Positions 51,572 through 60,973 of a stretch of 64,000 nt of DNA are shown here, piece after piece. Under the pieces are notes generated by a model, which did no database searches, was not told the origin of the DNA, and saw nothing but the letters and a program-made list of their open reading frames with translations. Made by a program: the position numbers and the translations under genes. Source of the DNA: Silvibacterium dinghuense. GTDB lineage: Bacteria > Acidobacteriota > Terriglobia > Terriglobales > Acidobacteriaceae. Where the stretch lies: contig NZ_SDMK01000001.1 of assembly GCF_004123295.1 (NCBI RefSeq), forward strand, positions 2,278,180 through 2,342,179, in the 5' to 3' direction. Every line of letters starts with the position of its first letter. The first letter of the stretch is position 1.

Positions 51572-53730
51572 GTTTCGTTCCAGAGAAACGCCAGCTCATC
51601 GGCCTCATCGTCCACCAGTTGGGTGACTGAGACTCCTGCGCTGTGTCCGCCCTTGAGTGAGTAGTGCAGCAGGATCGGCCGGTCGCTCCCGCTCGAGGCC
51701 TGCATCAGCGCGGCCATCTTGCGCGCATGCAGCGGGTCGACGCGCGTGTCGCTATCGCCGGTGAAGAACATGATGGCCGGATACTTCGTGCCCGGCTTCA
51801 CGTTCTGGTAGGGAGAATACTTCACGAGATAAGGAAAGTCTTTCTCGTTTTCCGCGCTGCCATACTCGGTTGTCCACAGGCGTCCGAACTCAAACTTCTG
51901 GTAGCGCAGCATGTCGAGCAGCGGATAGCCGCACCAGATCGCGCCGTAGAGGTCGGGCCGCTGTGTCATGGCCGCACCCATCAGCAGACCGCCGTTCGAA
52001 CGTCCGCGCAGGGCAAAGTGCTTGGGCGATGTGTAACCGTTCTTGATCAGATATTCGCCGGCTGCGAAGAGGTCGTCGAAGACATTCTGTTTATTCCCGA
52101 ACATCGCGGCCTTGTGCCATGGCTCGCCGTATTCATTGCCGCCGCGCAGGTTGGGCAGTGCGAAGTAGCCCCCCTGCTCCATCCAGTACGCATATTCGGC
52201 GTTCCAGCCCGGCGTCATCGGCAGGTCGAATCCGCCGTAGCCGGTCATCAGCAGCCGCGTCTTGCCATCGCGCGGCAATCCCTTCTTGCCGGCGATGAAC
52301 ATCGGCACCCGTGTGCCATCCTTCGAGGTGTAGAAGACCTGTTGCACTTCATATTTGTCCGAGTCGAAGGGGATGTTGGGTCTGGCAAAGATCTCCGTCT
52401 TGCCCGTCCGCGTGTTGTAGCGATAAATCGTCGGCGGCGTGATGAAGGACTGGAAGGTATAGAAGCCCTCTTCCTGCTTCGGCCGGCCGTAGACCACGGA
52501 GCCCGAGCCGATGCCGGGATAGGGAAGCGTGCCGGTCTGCTTGCCATCGAGCGAGTAGATCGTTGTCTCGCTCTTCACATCATGCAGCTGTGAGACAAAC
52601 AGCTTGCCCCCTGCAATGCTGAAGCTGTCGATCACGTCCTTGCCTGCGGGAATCAGCGTCTTCCACTGTGCAGCGGTCTCGCCCGGCTTGACCTCGGCGA
52701 TGCGTCCGTTGGCCGCCTCGTAATCCGTCATCAGAAAGAAGCGGTCGTTCGCCTCGGCCATGCTGGTGTGGGCTTCTACTCCGTAGACCAGCGGCACCAG
52801 CTCGCTGCCCGGCTTGCGTAGGTCGCGCACCAGGATGTCATCGCGTGTCGCCGGCACTCCATGGGAGATCGAGATCACCAGGTAGTGGTTGTCGTCGGTG
52901 ACGTATACGCCGATCAGTGCGAGTTCACCCAGCTTCTCGCCGCGGTATTCGCCGCCAAAGATCTTCTCGTCGTGCGCCGCGTCGCCGCCCAGCTTGTGGA
53001 ACCACACGGTCGTGCCGCTGTGCTCGAAGCGCGAATAATAGAGACCCTTGTGATCCGGGCTCAGGCTCACGCCCATGTAGCGCGCCGAGGGCAGGGAATC
53101 GGGCAGATCCTTTTTCGCGTCAACATCGAGGATGTGAACGGATTCCTCATCCGCGCCGCCCTGCCGCACGCCGTAGACCAGCAGCTTGCCATCGTCGGAG
53201 ATATCGTTGATGCCGACTGAGGTGTTCTGGTCCGCGCTCAGCCTGGTTGCATCCACCAGCCGCTCATCGCTGCCTGTCCAGCCATTGCGCACGTAGATCG
53301 AGGCCTGATTCTCATCCGCCAGCCGCTTCTCGAAGAAGTACTTTCCGCCTTCGAGCGAGGGCATGGAGTACACATCGATACGCTGCAGCGCGGTCAGCCC
53401 CTGCACGATCTCCGGACGATTCTTCACCTGTGAAAGATATTTCTGGGTGTACGCATTCTCTTCGGTGATCCACGCCCGCGTCTCAGGAGCCATCTGCTCT
53501 TCGAGCCAGCGGTAGTTGTCGGTGATCTTCGTACCGAAATAGTTGTCGGTGACGGGCTTGACGGCGGCCACTGGCGGAGGCGGCAGGGTGATGCCGTTGT
53601 CGCCATGAATCTCACCCGTTTGCTGGGCGAAGAGCATAGGGCTGGCGGCCGCGAGTGCAAGCGCAAGGCTGGCACTCCGGCGACGCACACGGAGAGGATG
53701 AGCGGGGTGGCGGAATAGGTTGCGGAGCAT
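51565..53730 (-). CDS. Prolyl oligopeptidase, S9A family, secreted
   Basis: The 721-aa product has a basic N-terminus and signal peptide (SLALALAAASPMLFAQQ). The S9A seven-bladed propeller begins at DNYFGTKITDNYRWLE. The C-terminal alpha/beta hydrolase has the nucleophile Ser in LRGRSNGGLL (near base 51990), Asp in FFTGDSDTRVDPLHARKM and His in LKGGHSAG. The TGYGGFDLPMTPGWN block is also typical. The ATG at 53730 is preferred over the GTG at 53754. It should cleave proline-containing peptides in the periplasm and may work with nearby peptide or receptor uptake functions. Confidence 0.94.
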   Translation of the reverse strand: MLRNLFRHPAHPLRVRRRSASLALALAAASPMLFAQQTGEIHGDNGITLPPPPVAAVKPVTDNYFGTKITDNYRWLEEQMAPETRAWITEENAYTQKYLSQVKNRPEIVQGLTALQRIDVYSMPSLEGGKYFFEKRLADENQASIYVRNGWTGSDERLVDATRLSADQNTSVGINDISDDGKLLVYGVRQGGADEESVHILDVDAKKDLPDSLPSARYMGVSLSPDHKGLYYSRFEHSGTTVWFHKLGGDAAHDEKIFGGEYRGEKLGELALIGVYVTDDNHYLVISISHGVPATRDDILVRDLRKPGSELVPLVYGVEAHTSMAEANDRFFLMTDYEAANGRIAEVKPGETAAQWKTLIPAGKDVIDSFSIAGGKLFVSQLHDVKSETTIYSLDGKQTGTLPYPGIGSGSVVYGRPKQEEGFYTFQSFITPPTIYRYNTRTGKTEIFARPNIPFDSDKYEVQQVFYTSKDGTRVPMFIAGKKGLPRDGKTRLLMTGYGGFDLPMTPGWNAEYAYWMEQGGYFALPNLRGGNEYGEPWHKAAMFGNKQNVFDDLFAAGEYLIKNGYTSPKHFALRGRSNGGLLMGAAMTQRPDLYGAIWCGYPLLDMLRYQKFEFGRLWTTEYGSAENEKDFPYLVKYSPYQNVKPGTKYPAIMFFTGDSDTRVDPLHARKMAALMQASSGSDRPILLHYSLKGGHSAGVSVTQLVDDEADELAFLWNETN

Positions 53731-53787
53731 GGCAGCAGTGTAATTGCGGTCCACGCCGCTGTCCCGAAAAACCGCAGGCCATACACC

Positions 53788-54735
53788 CTACAGGTGGATG
53801 ATCCCCCGCAGAATGGCCCACAGCGAGATTCCAGCCGCCGCTACCCACAGCAGCACGCCCTGAAGCATCGGCCGTGCGCCGACCTCGCGGATTGTCTGCC
53901 GTGTGATGCCGGTGCCGACCAGGAACAGCGTTACCGCGAGCCCCAGCCGCCCGAGCCGTGCCAGAGAAGGGTACAGCCCGGCAGCCCACGGTACGTGCTG
54001 CAGCGGGAGATAGCTATTTGCTACTGCCGCTGCGACAAAATACAGGATGAACCATGGCAGGTGAATTTTGCCGCGCTGCTGCCCGGCTCGTTTGCCCGCA
54101 AAAGCGATGCCCACCGTCAGCGGTACGATCCAGAGCGCCCGCGCCAGCTTGACCGTTGTGCCGACTTCGAGCGCGGTTGCACCATATTTTGCCGCTGCGC
54201 CCACCACCGAGCTGGTGTCGTGGATCGCCAGCGCAGACCAGAGCCCAAACTGTGTCTGCGAGAGATGCAGCGCGGAACCGATTGCCGGGAAGAGGAACAG
54301 CGCGGCAGAGTTGAGGATGTAGACCGTTCCCATCGAAACAGCCATCTGCCCGTCAGTCGCGGCCGTCACCGGTCCCAGCGCTGCGATCGCGCTCCCGCCG
54401 CAGACCGCGGTTCCGGCCGAGATGAGGAAAGACTGTGTCTTCTCCACATGCAGCAGCCGGCCGAGCAGCCAGCCCAGTGCCAGCGCCAGGGAAATACCGG
54501 CCGCCGTATACACGAATCCCGAGCGGCCCACGCGGATCACCGTGCCGAGATTCATGCCAAAGCCCAGCAGCACCACCGATGCCTGCAGCAGAAATTTCGA
54601 GAGCCGCCGCGCGTCCAGATGATAGGCATGCGGGATCAGCAGTCCGTATGCCAGTCCCGCGCCCAGCGCCAGCGGGGGCGAGAGAAAACCCGCCGCCGCG
54701 AGGATGATGCCGAGAAAGAAGAAGTTCTTTGCCAT
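53788..54735 (-). CDS. yeiH: YeiH family putative sulfate exporter
   Basis: The 315-aa polytopic membrane protein has about ten helices. Family segments include LLQASVVLLGFGMNLG, ISAGTAVCGGSAIAALGPV, ALAIHDTSSVVGAAAKYG and ARALWIVPL. YeiH/PSE proteins are proposed exporters of sulfonate-derived sulfate, though the substrate is not proven. A LysR-type regulator gene lies upstream on the same strand, 340 bp away, across a repeat-rich gap. It may control this gene. Confidence 0.88.
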   Translation of the reverse strand: MAKNFFFLGIILAAAGFLSPPLALGAGLAYGLLIPHAYHLDARRLSKFLLQASVVLLGFGMNLGTVIRVGRSGFVYTAAGISLALALGWLLGRLLHVEKTQSFLISAGTAVCGGSAIAALGPVTAATDGQMAVSMGTVYILNSAALFLFPAIGSALHLSQTQFGLWSALAIHDTSSVVGAAAKYGATALEVGTTVKLARALWIVPLTVGIAFAGKRAGQQRGKIHLPWFILYFVAAAVANSYLPLQHVPWAAGLYPSLARLGRLGLAVTLFLVGTGITRQTIREVGARPMLQGVLLWVAAAGISLWAILRGIIHL

Positions 54736-54873
54736 GGCTCCATCTCACCCCCATGGCGATTCGAAATACAGCGAGAAATTGGAATGCCCGATTCGATTTT
54801 CTTATCGCTATTGCACGCGGGGCGAGCCACCTTCGCGCCCCGCTCCCACTTTCTCTGCATCAGCAATGAAACG

Positions 54874-54906
54874 GGGTGCCCTGTCCAGGCTCGGCCTGAG
54901 CAGGAG
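54874..54906 (+). repeat. Dispersed repeat family B, diverged copy
   Basis: GGGTGCCCTGTCCAGGCTC resembles the unit at 23005-23038. It is followed by a second GGGTGCCCC that leads into a terminator-like hairpin. Confidence 0.55.
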
Positions 54907-54923
54907 ACTCAAACTCCGGGTGC

Positions 54924-54956
54924 CCCACGTCTCGCAATTGAGACGTGGGATTTTTT
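54924..54956 (+). terminator. Terminator-like hairpin within repeats
   Basis: A perfect 10-bp stem CCCACGTCTC / GAGACGTGGG with a 6-nt loop is followed by ATTTTTT. No plus-strand gene ends here, so it may be a repeat-borne hairpin. Confidence 0.6.
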
Positions 54957-54978
54957 ATTTGAGCCCTGAGCCGCTGGA

Positions 54979-55059
54979 TCGCGACCAGAGGGAGCGGGAG
55001 CCGAAGGCGCAAGGCCGGGACGGCTAGTCCCCGCAGGCGGATCGCCCTGCGCGCAGCAG
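54979..55059 (+). repeat. Dispersed repeat family A, longest copy
   Basis: It runs from TCGCGACCAGAGGGAGCGG through GAAGGCGCAAGGCCGGGACGG to CGCCCTGCGCGCAGCAG. It contains every block seen in the other copies and lies behind the LysR gene. Confidence 0.7.
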
Positions 55060-55076
55060 CCCTGAGCCCACGTTCG

Positions 55077-55976
55077 CTATCGCAGCCCCGCCTGCGCTAT
55101 GGCAAAACGCTCGAACGCGCCCGCTGCGCCCTCCGGAGCTGGCCCGGCCCGGCGGATCAGCGACAGGTCGCGCACCATCTCCAGTCCGCGCACCTGCACC
55201 ACTTTGAGGGTGCCCAGCCGCACCTCCTTGCGAATCGCCCACTCGGAGACAAAGCCGATGCCGAGTCCCGCTTCGACGCCGGAAAGAATGGCTTCGGTCG
55301 AGTCCAGATTCATCGCGCGCCTCAGCCTGCGGAGCGGCAGGCCGGCTCGTCGCAGGGCCAGCTCGACGACGCGCCGCGATCCGGACCCGGGCTCGCGCAT
55401 GAGCAGCGGCTCCTCGAGCAGCGCCTCCGGCTCGATCTCCGGCAGCGATACCCAGCGATGTCCGCGAGGCACAATCAGCACCATGCGGTCTTTGAGAAAT
55501 CGCTCCTTGTGCACCTCGCGGCTCGATGCCGGCCCTTCGATGATGGCCAGCGCGGTTTCTCCCTTCAGCAGGCCGGCTACGATCTGCTCGGTGTTGCCGC
55601 TCGTCAGGGACAGCGTGACGCCCGGATGCAGCCTCCGGAACTCGCCCAGCAGCCGCGGCAGAATATACTGCGCCACTGTCGTCGAGGCTCCCAGCCGCAG
55701 CTCGCCTGAGGGCTCACCCTGAACCTGCGCCAGCGCCTCTCGCGCTTCGGTGCAGAGCCGAGCCATGCGCACCGCATACCGCCGCAGAATGTCTCCCTCC
55801 CGCGTCAGCCCGATGCGGTTATTGCTGCGGTCGAAAAGCAGGATGCCCAGCTCTTCTTCGAGCGCGTGGATCTGCTGGCTTACGGCCGGCTGGCTCATAT
55901 GCAGCTGTTCCGCCGCCTTGCGGAAGTTCAGGCAGTCGGCTACCGTGCGAAACACCTTCAGCCGGAAGTTTTCCAT
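55077..55976 (-). CDS. LysR family transcriptional regulator
   Basis: The 299-aa product has an N-terminal winged-helix domain (FRLKVFRTVADCLNFRKAAEQ, then LHMSQPAVSQQIHALEEELG) and a periplasmic-binding-protein-like effector domain (TVAQYILPRLLGEFRRLHPGV). It is closest in feel to CysB/CbbR/YeiE-type regulators. The ATG at 55976 (MENFRLKV) gives the normal LysR length; a longer frame to 56099 overlaps the MurJ-like gene's leader. Its place upstream of yeiH suggests control of that exporter. Confidence 0.9.
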   Translation of the reverse strand: MENFRLKVFRTVADCLNFRKAAEQLHMSQPAVSQQIHALEEELGILLFDRSNNRIGLTREGDILRRYAVRMARLCTEAREALAQVQGEPSGELRLGASTTVAQYILPRLLGEFRRLHPGVTLSLTSGNTEQIVAGLLKGETALAIIEGPASSREVHKERFLKDRMVLIVPRGHRWVSLPEIEPEALLEEPLLMREPGSGSRRVVELALRRAGLPLRRLRRAMNLDSTEAILSGVEAGLGIGFVSEWAIRKEVRLGTLKVVQVRGLEMVRDLSLIRRAGPAPEGAAGAFERFAIAQAGLR

Positions 55977-56086
55977 GCGTTGCATTTTCTCATCGCATCG
56001 TGCCGGAGTTGGTCCTCCATCGTGACCGCACCGGCACGGCAATGAAAGAATCAGAAGAGCACCGCCGAGGAGACCGCAGGATCTCA

Positions 56087-57700
56087 ATGTCCACCACACC
56101 CACCACCCCGCGCTGGCAGCGCGCCTTCGCCATGCTGCGTCCCTCGCACAGCCATACGGCCTTTACGGCCACGCTGCTGCTCATGGCCTCGGCCATGGCC
56201 TCGCGTGTCATCGGCCTGGTCAGGACGAAGTACATCGCTTACCTGCTCGGCCGTACTTCGGCAGCAGATGCTTTCAACGCTGCCTTCCAGCTGCCAGACC
56301 AGATCTCTTATTTCCTCGTCGGAGGCGCGGCGTCGATCACCTTTGTGACCATGCTCACCCGCTATCGCGAGGCCGGTCGCGAGGCCGAGGGCGAGCGCTC
56401 AATGTCGATCATCCTTACCACCATGGCTATGGTGCTGAGCGTGGCGATTCTCGCCGCCGAGTTCCTCGCGCCACTCTATGTGCACACGGTGCTCAGCTTC
56501 ACGCCCGGCTCGGAGACGGCGGTGCTCTGCGCGCGTCTCACGCGCATCCTGTTGCCGGCGCAGCTCTTCTTTCTCGCCGGAGGCATCTTTGCCTCGGTCC
56601 TGCTGGTGCGCAAGCAGTTTGCCGTGCAGGCAGTCACGCCGCTGGTCTACAACTGCGGCATCATCCTCGGCGGCGTGCTTCTCTATCGCACCCTCGACTC
56701 GGCAGGGCTTGCCGTGGGCGCGGTGGCTGGAGCTTTTCTCGGGCCGTTCCTGTTGAATGCCATCTGGGCTCACCGCGTCGGCATACGCTACCGGCCCATT
56801 CTCGACTGGAAGGACAAGGGCCTTCACGAGTGGGTGCGCATGTCGATCCCGCTGATGCTCGGCGTCTCGCTGGTCAGCGCCGACAACTGGATCATCAACA
56901 AATTCGCTTCGTACGTCAGCGGCGATCTCTCGCTGCTGACCTATGCCAAGCAGCTCTTCACTGCGCCGGTTGCGCTCGGGCAGGCCGCGGGCGCGGCTTC
57001 GTTGCCCTTTCTCGCCTCGCTCTATGGCAAGCGCGATGAGGCAGGCCGTCCCGATCGCGCCGGATTTGCGCAGGCGGTGAATACTTCGGTTTCGCAGATT
57101 CTCGCTTTCTCGATTCTGCTCAGCGCCTTCATGATTGCCATGGCCCTGCCGCTGGTCGATGTGCTGTTGCGCGGCGGCGCCTTCCATCGGGCCGACTCGG
57201 CCACCATGGCGTCGTACTTTGCGGTCTTCTCGGTATCGCTCTGTCTCTGGTCGGCGCAGGCTATTTACGCGCGCGCCTTCTATGCGGCGGCGAATACGCT
57301 TACGCCGATGATCGCGGGCACCATCGTCACCGCTGTCTCGATCCCGGTGTATGCCCTGCTCTTTCACTCCGTCGGCGCTATCGGTCTTGCCGTCGCATCC
57401 GATATCGGCATTCTCATCCAGACGTTGACGCTCGCGGTTCTGCTGCATCGCCGCGGCATGGTGCCCGCAGGCGGCCTCAACTATGCCGAACTGCTGCGTT
57501 CGCTGGTCGCCGCCGCTGCCGGCTACGCTGCGCTTGTCGCCCTGCGCCATTATGTCTACAGCAACAGCCGGCTCATCGAGCTTGGAGTGCTCGCGCTGGC
57601 GACGGTGCTGTGGGTGCTGGTTTCCGGCGCCGTGCTCAAGCTCATCGGCTCAAAGCTGCCCGACCAGCTCATCGCGCGCTTTCTGAAGCGAGGAAAGTAA
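56087..57700 (+). CDS. murJ: MurJ-like lipid II flippase (MVF family)
   Basis: The 537-aa protein has about 14 hydrophobic helices. MVF signatures include LLMASAMASRVIGLVRTKYIAYLLG, DAFNAAFQLPDQISYFLVGGAAS and the helix pair around LSLLTYAKQLFTAPVALGQAAGAASLPFLA. It should flip lipid-linked peptidoglycan precursors, or a related lipid-linked glycan, across the inner membrane. I chose the ATG at 56087 because CAGGA lies five bases upstream; ATGs at 56042 and 56000 are alternatives. It is divergent from the LysR gene and ends 5 bp before the convergent coiled-coil gene. Confidence 0.9.
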   Translation: MSTTPTTPRWQRAFAMLRPSHSHTAFTATLLLMASAMASRVIGLVRTKYIAYLLGRTSAADAFNAAFQLPDQISYFLVGGAASITFVTMLTRYREAGREAEGERSMSIILTTMAMVLSVAILAAEFLAPLYVHTVLSFTPGSETAVLCARLTRILLPAQLFFLAGGIFASVLLVRKQFAVQAVTPLVYNCGIILGGVLLYRTLDSAGLAVGAVAGAFLGPFLLNAIWAHRVGIRYRPILDWKDKGLHEWVRMSIPLMLGVSLVSADNWIINKFASYVSGDLSLLTYAKQLFTAPVALGQAAGAASLPFLASLYGKRDEAGRPDRAGFAQAVNTSVSQILAFSILLSAFMIAMALPLVDVLLRGGAFHRADSATMASYFAVFSVSLCLWSAQAIYARAFYAAANTLTPMIAGTIVTAVSIPVYALLFHSVGAIGLAVASDIGILIQTLTLAVLLHRRGMVPAGGLNYAELLRSLVAAAAGYAALVALRHYVYSNSRLIELGVLALATVLWVLVSGAVLKLIGSKLPDQLIARFLKRGK

Positions 57701-57705
57701 AAGAG

Positions 57706-58155
57706 CTACTGTAGATCGCGGGCTTCCAGCCGCGCCAGCCGCTTGTCGACGCCCATGTCGTGCAGGATCTGGTCCATGCGTGCCACCAGCTTTTGTTCGA
57801 GGGCATCTGTTTTGGTGATGGACTCTCTGTGCAGCGTGTCCATCCTGTGCTCGAGCGAGTCCACGCGGTTAGCCATTTCCCTGTGCAGCGATTCCATCTT
57901 CAGTTCGAGTGCGTCCAGCCGGGTAGTCGTTTCCCGGCTCTGGGAATCCATCTTCTGTTCCAGCGCACTCACCCGCGTCACCGTCTCGTGATTCAGGGAC
58001 TCCATCTTCTGTTCTAGGGCGGTGATCTGCGTTTGCACCATCCGGTGCTGGGCTTCGGCAATATCGCCGGACGCTTTGACCTGTGCCGAAATCGCCCGCA
58101 GCTCCGGTGCCAGAAAATCCTGGAAGATCTGGCGGACGTCCTCGACCATGCTCAT
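57706..58155 (-). CDS. Coiled-coil protein with internal repeats
   Basis: The 149-aa product is almost entirely heptad-like coiled coil, with about five diverged copies of an approximately 18-residue unit (ALEQKMDSQSRETTTRLD, ALELKMESLHREMANRVD, SLEHRMDTLHRESITKTD). An N-terminal EDVRQIFQDFLAPELR helix and a C-terminal MGVDKRLARLEARDL follow a similar style. It has no signal peptide or membrane segment. The function is unknown to me; it may be a structural or tethering protein. Confidence 0.75.
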   Translation of the reverse strand: MSMVEDVRQIFQDFLAPELRAISAQVKASGDIAEAQHRMVQTQITALEQKMESLNHETVTRVSALEQKMDSQSRETTTRLDALELKMESLHREMANRVDSLEHRMDTLHRESITKTDALEQKLVARMDQILHDMGVDKRLARLEARDLQ

Positions 58156-58218
58156 GGTGCCAGCTTCCGCCAGTTCTTCCGCTCTGTCAATTGACTTCCG
58201 TAACGCGAACTGTGCTCT

Positions 58219-59796
58219 CTAGTTCGTCGGATGAGCCGGGTCCGGCGCCGGAATGTCCTTCTCCGAGGTGAACGGGGAGGCCGGCAGGCCGGCTGCGTTG
58301 TAGAGATTCAGCGTTGGCGCCGGAGCATTCTGCCAGCCGTAGCGCACGTAAAGAGGCTGGGAAACCGAGGGGCTCGAAACAGAAATGTACTCGCCCGCCT
58401 CATGGTGCTCGATCTTCGCCTCGGCCCTGGTAAAGTTCCGGTCCGCGCCTGCGACTTCGAATCCGGTCAGCTCGCCATGCTTTGCCGTCAGTCCGTCGCC
58501 GTGGTCGAACCAGACCTGTATCGCATCCCCTGCCGGCGTTGCCTGCCGGAAGAGCGGTCCTGAATCTTCGACCTGCTCTCCATAGGCAACTGCGCGAGCC
58601 GCCAGTGCAAGCCGATGCCCGACATCCTGCTTGTCGGCCGGATGCACGTTCTCCGGGTTCCCGATATCGATGGTGACTGCCATGGCCGTATTCACCAGCT
58701 TGAGCGTGCGCCGCTGCGCCTCGCGGATGACCGGCCAGTCCTCGCCCGCGTTCGAGCGGAAGCTCGAAATCTGTACGTAGAGGAAGGGGAAGTCTCCCTG
58801 GCCCCACTGCTTGCGCCAGTCCTCGATCAGCGCCGGGAAGATGCGTTCATAGCTCAGCGCCCGCCTTACATCGCTGTTTGTTTCGCCCTGGTACCAGATG
58901 ACGCCTTGGATCGGAAGCGGCGTCAGCGGCGCAATCATGCCGTTGAAGAGCCATGACGGATTCCACGAGCGCAGGTCAGGATGCCAGGGATGCTGCGGCT
59001 TGGGCTTGCCTGCCGCGGTTGCAGCCTCGTCCGCGCGCTTCTCGGCGGCCTGCAGCCGGGGCACATCGCCGGCATCGCGCGACTTGTCCGCCCAGAATGC
59101 AAAGACCGGCATCAGTCCCGGGTCCGCAGCCAGCCCGTCCATGCTCACCCAGCTCTCGCCCGGCGTGCCACCCCAGGTTGAATCGATAACGCCCACCGGG
59201 ACATGCTCTTTCGCCGCGATTTCGCGGGCAAAGAAGTAAGCCGCCGCCGAGAAGTGCGCCGCCGTATCCGGCGTGCACAAGGTCCAGCCCTCCGGCGAGC
59301 CTGCCTGAGGATCGGTGTTCACATCCTGCAGCGGATATGGGGAAGTGGCTTTCTGCACCAGCATCAGCCGCAGCTGCGGTTGGTTCGCGTTGCGGATTTC
59401 CTCCGCGCCGTTCTGCATCGGAGTGGTCGGGCCGAAGCCCAGCAGCGGAAACTCCATGTTCGACTGCCCCGAGGCCACCCACACATCGCCGACCAGCACA
59501 TCGTCCAGCACGATGCGGTTGGTCCCGGCAATGGTTACCTGGTACGGGCCGCCGGCCTTTTCAGCCGGCAGATACAGGCTCCAGTGTCCCAGATCGTCGG
59601 CCTTCGCGGCTGCAGAGCTGCCATGCAGCGTGGCTGTCACCTGCTCGCCCGGATCGGCCCATCCCCAGAGATGAATCGGCCGGTTGCGCTGCAGCACCAT
59701 GTGGCTGCTCAGCAGATGAGGCAGGGTGACTTCGGCGCGGCTGAACGCAGCAGGGCACAGCGCGAGGAGGGGGAGCAGCAGGCGAAGGGATTTCAT
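58219..59796 (-). CDS. Sialate O-acetylesterase-like SGNH esterase, secreted
   Basis: The 525-aa product has a signal peptide (LRLLLPLLALCPAAFSRAE) and an N-terminal beta domain (LPHLLSSHMVLQRNRPIHLWG). The SASA/SGNH hydrolase core has the nucleophile S112 in ASGQSNMEF, IDSTWGGTPGESWVS and VIWYQGETNSD, with the catalytic His expected in the late PADKQDVGHRLA region. The ATG at 59796 is used; the frame opens earlier without a credible N-terminus. Such enzymes remove acetyl groups from glycans and are common in glycan-degrading Acidobacteria and Bacteroidetes. Confidence 0.9.
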   Translation of the reverse strand: MKSLRLLLPLLALCPAAFSRAEVTLPHLLSSHMVLQRNRPIHLWGWADPGEQVTATLHGSSAAAKADDLGHWSLYLPAEKAGGPYQVTIAGTNRIVLDDVLVGDVWVASGQSNMEFPLLGFGPTTPMQNGAEEIRNANQPQLRLMLVQKATSPYPLQDVNTDPQAGSPEGWTLCTPDTAAHFSAAAYFFAREIAAKEHVPVGVIDSTWGGTPGESWVSMDGLAADPGLMPVFAFWADKSRDAGDVPRLQAAEKRADEAATAAGKPKPQHPWHPDLRSWNPSWLFNGMIAPLTPLPIQGVIWYQGETNSDVRRALSYERIFPALIEDWRKQWGQGDFPFLYVQISSFRSNAGEDWPVIREAQRRTLKLVNTAMAVTIDIGNPENVHPADKQDVGHRLALAARAVAYGEQVEDSGPLFRQATPAGDAIQVWFDHGDGLTAKHGELTGFEVAGADRNFTRAEAKIEHHEAGEYISVSSPSVSQPLYVRYGWQNAPAPTLNLYNAAGLPASPFTSEKDIPAPDPAHPTN

Positions 59797-59918
59797 GATG
59801 GCAATGAGTGGTCCGGAAAGGACGCCCCATTTTAAACGCGATCCAGGCTTCGTATAAGGGCACGGCTTGAGCTGTACCGAAAGGGTGTCAAGCAAGACGG
59901 AGCGCTTTCAGGAGAAAA

Positions 59919-59951
59919 CAAAAAGGCCCCGGATTGTCTCCGGGGCCTTTT
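59919..59951 (-). terminator. Rho-independent terminator after the bactofilin gene
   Basis: A 13-bp stem (AAAAGGCCCCGGA / TCCGGGGCCTTTT) with a 5-nt loop lies 20 bases past the bactofilin stop. On the minus strand it runs into TTTTTGTTTT. Confidence 0.88.
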
Positions 59952-59970
59952 GTTGAGCGGTATGGCTGGT

Positions 59971-60495
59971 TTACGCCTGCACGGTGGCCGGAGTCTTGGC
60001 CGGTTCAGCGGCCGCCGCGGGTGCCGTCTTGGCTTCGTTACCTGGCTTGCGGATGTCGATGCCGCCCTTGAAGAAGGCGCCGTCTTCGATCGAGATGCGC
60101 TGCGCGGCCACGTCGCCGGTCAGCGAGCCTTCGCTGCGGATATCCACGCGGTCGCTGGCCGTCATGTTGCCGCGGACCTTGCCGAGCACCACGATTTCGC
60201 GCGCGGTGATGTTGGCCGAAACCTGGCCGTTGCGGCCCACGGTGACGCGGTTGCCGGGCAGGTTGATCGCGCCTTCGACCTTGCCGTCGATGTAGAGCGA
60301 CTCCGAACCCGTGACCTCGCCCTTGACTACCAGGCTCTTGCCGATAGTGGCCTGGTCACCCGAGGTGGCCGTCGAGGCACTGGGCGCCGGCGTGCGCGTC
60401 GGCGGCTCATAGGGCGCCGCGGGCGTCGCGGCCGGACGTACCGGCTCATTCGAAGGCGTCTGGGGGGTGTTGCTGGACTGGTTGGGTTTCCACAT
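59971..60495 (-). CDS. Bactofilin (polymer-forming cytoskeletal protein)
   Basis: The 174-aa product has a Pro/Thr/Ala-rich disordered N-terminus (1-45) and a bactofilin beta-helix (about 48-150: TIGKSLVVKGEVTGSESLYI, DGKVEGAINLPGNRVTVGRN, REIVVLGKVRGNMTASDRV, IRSEGSLTGDV). An Ala/Pro-rich tail follows. Bactofilins self-assemble into filaments that organise cell shape or envelope machinery. It appears monocistronic, with a strong terminator behind it. Confidence 0.95.
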   Translation of the reverse strand: MWKPNQSSNTPQTPSNEPVRPAATPAAPYEPPTRTPAPSASTATSGDQATIGKSLVVKGEVTGSESLYIDGKVEGAINLPGNRVTVGRNGQVSANITAREIVVLGKVRGNMTASDRVDIRSEGSLTGDVAAQRISIEDGAFFKGGIDIRKPGNEAKTAPAAAAEPAKTPATVQA

Positions 60496-60840
60496 ATCGT
60501 TCGTCTGTTCCTCTCTGGTTAGCTGCCCCTTCCGGACCCGGTGGACTGCGGGAAGCTTTCGCCCGACGTGACACGTACAGCCCTGGAGCGTGATCGAGCC
60601 TGTGCTTGCGTCGCAATGCCACGCAGCATATCTGCGCTCGTGCGCCGTGCTTCGATCTTACCCACTCATAGCAGAAAAATGCACGCCCGGTGCGTCTCTT
60701 TTCCTGGCGCGAGCCCCTATCCCGTAACCTTCATGGGACATTGTTTCCTTTCTGCATACCCAGCAGGGAAAAGACTTCCACCGCGAGGCAGTTTTTACCT
60801 TGATCGCCTTCTCCGCGAAGCAACCGTATGGAGGTTCTTT

Positions 60841-60872
60841 CCTCCCGCCCAAGCGGAGCTTGGACGGGGCAT
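60841..60872 (-). repeat. Dispersed repeat family B, inverted copy
   Basis: On the minus strand it reads GATGCCCCGTCCAAGCTC then GCTTGGGCGGGAGG, nearly identical to 23005-23038. The gap 60496-60973 otherwise contains only this and the family A copy. Confidence 0.65.
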
Positions 60873-60906
60873 CCTCTTTGTTCTCGTGCTCGAGGAGAAA
60901 ATCTTC

Positions 60907-60959
60907 CTCGCGACCATCGGGAGCGGAGGCCGAAGGCGAGTCGCCCTGCGCGCAGCAGC
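60907..60959 (+). repeat. Dispersed repeat family A, copy just upstream of rnr
   Basis: It contains CTCGCGACCATCGGGAGCGG and CGCCCTGCGCGCAGCAG and ends 14 bases before the RNase R ATG, so it forms most of the leader or promoter region. Confidence 0.7.
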
Positions 60960-60973
60960 TGTACCATCGAGAT

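Noticed and set aside
60800-60973. Longer start for RNase R
   Set aside because: The upstream 58 codons run through dispersed repeat DNA; the conserved N-terminal domain begins at the ATG at 60974.
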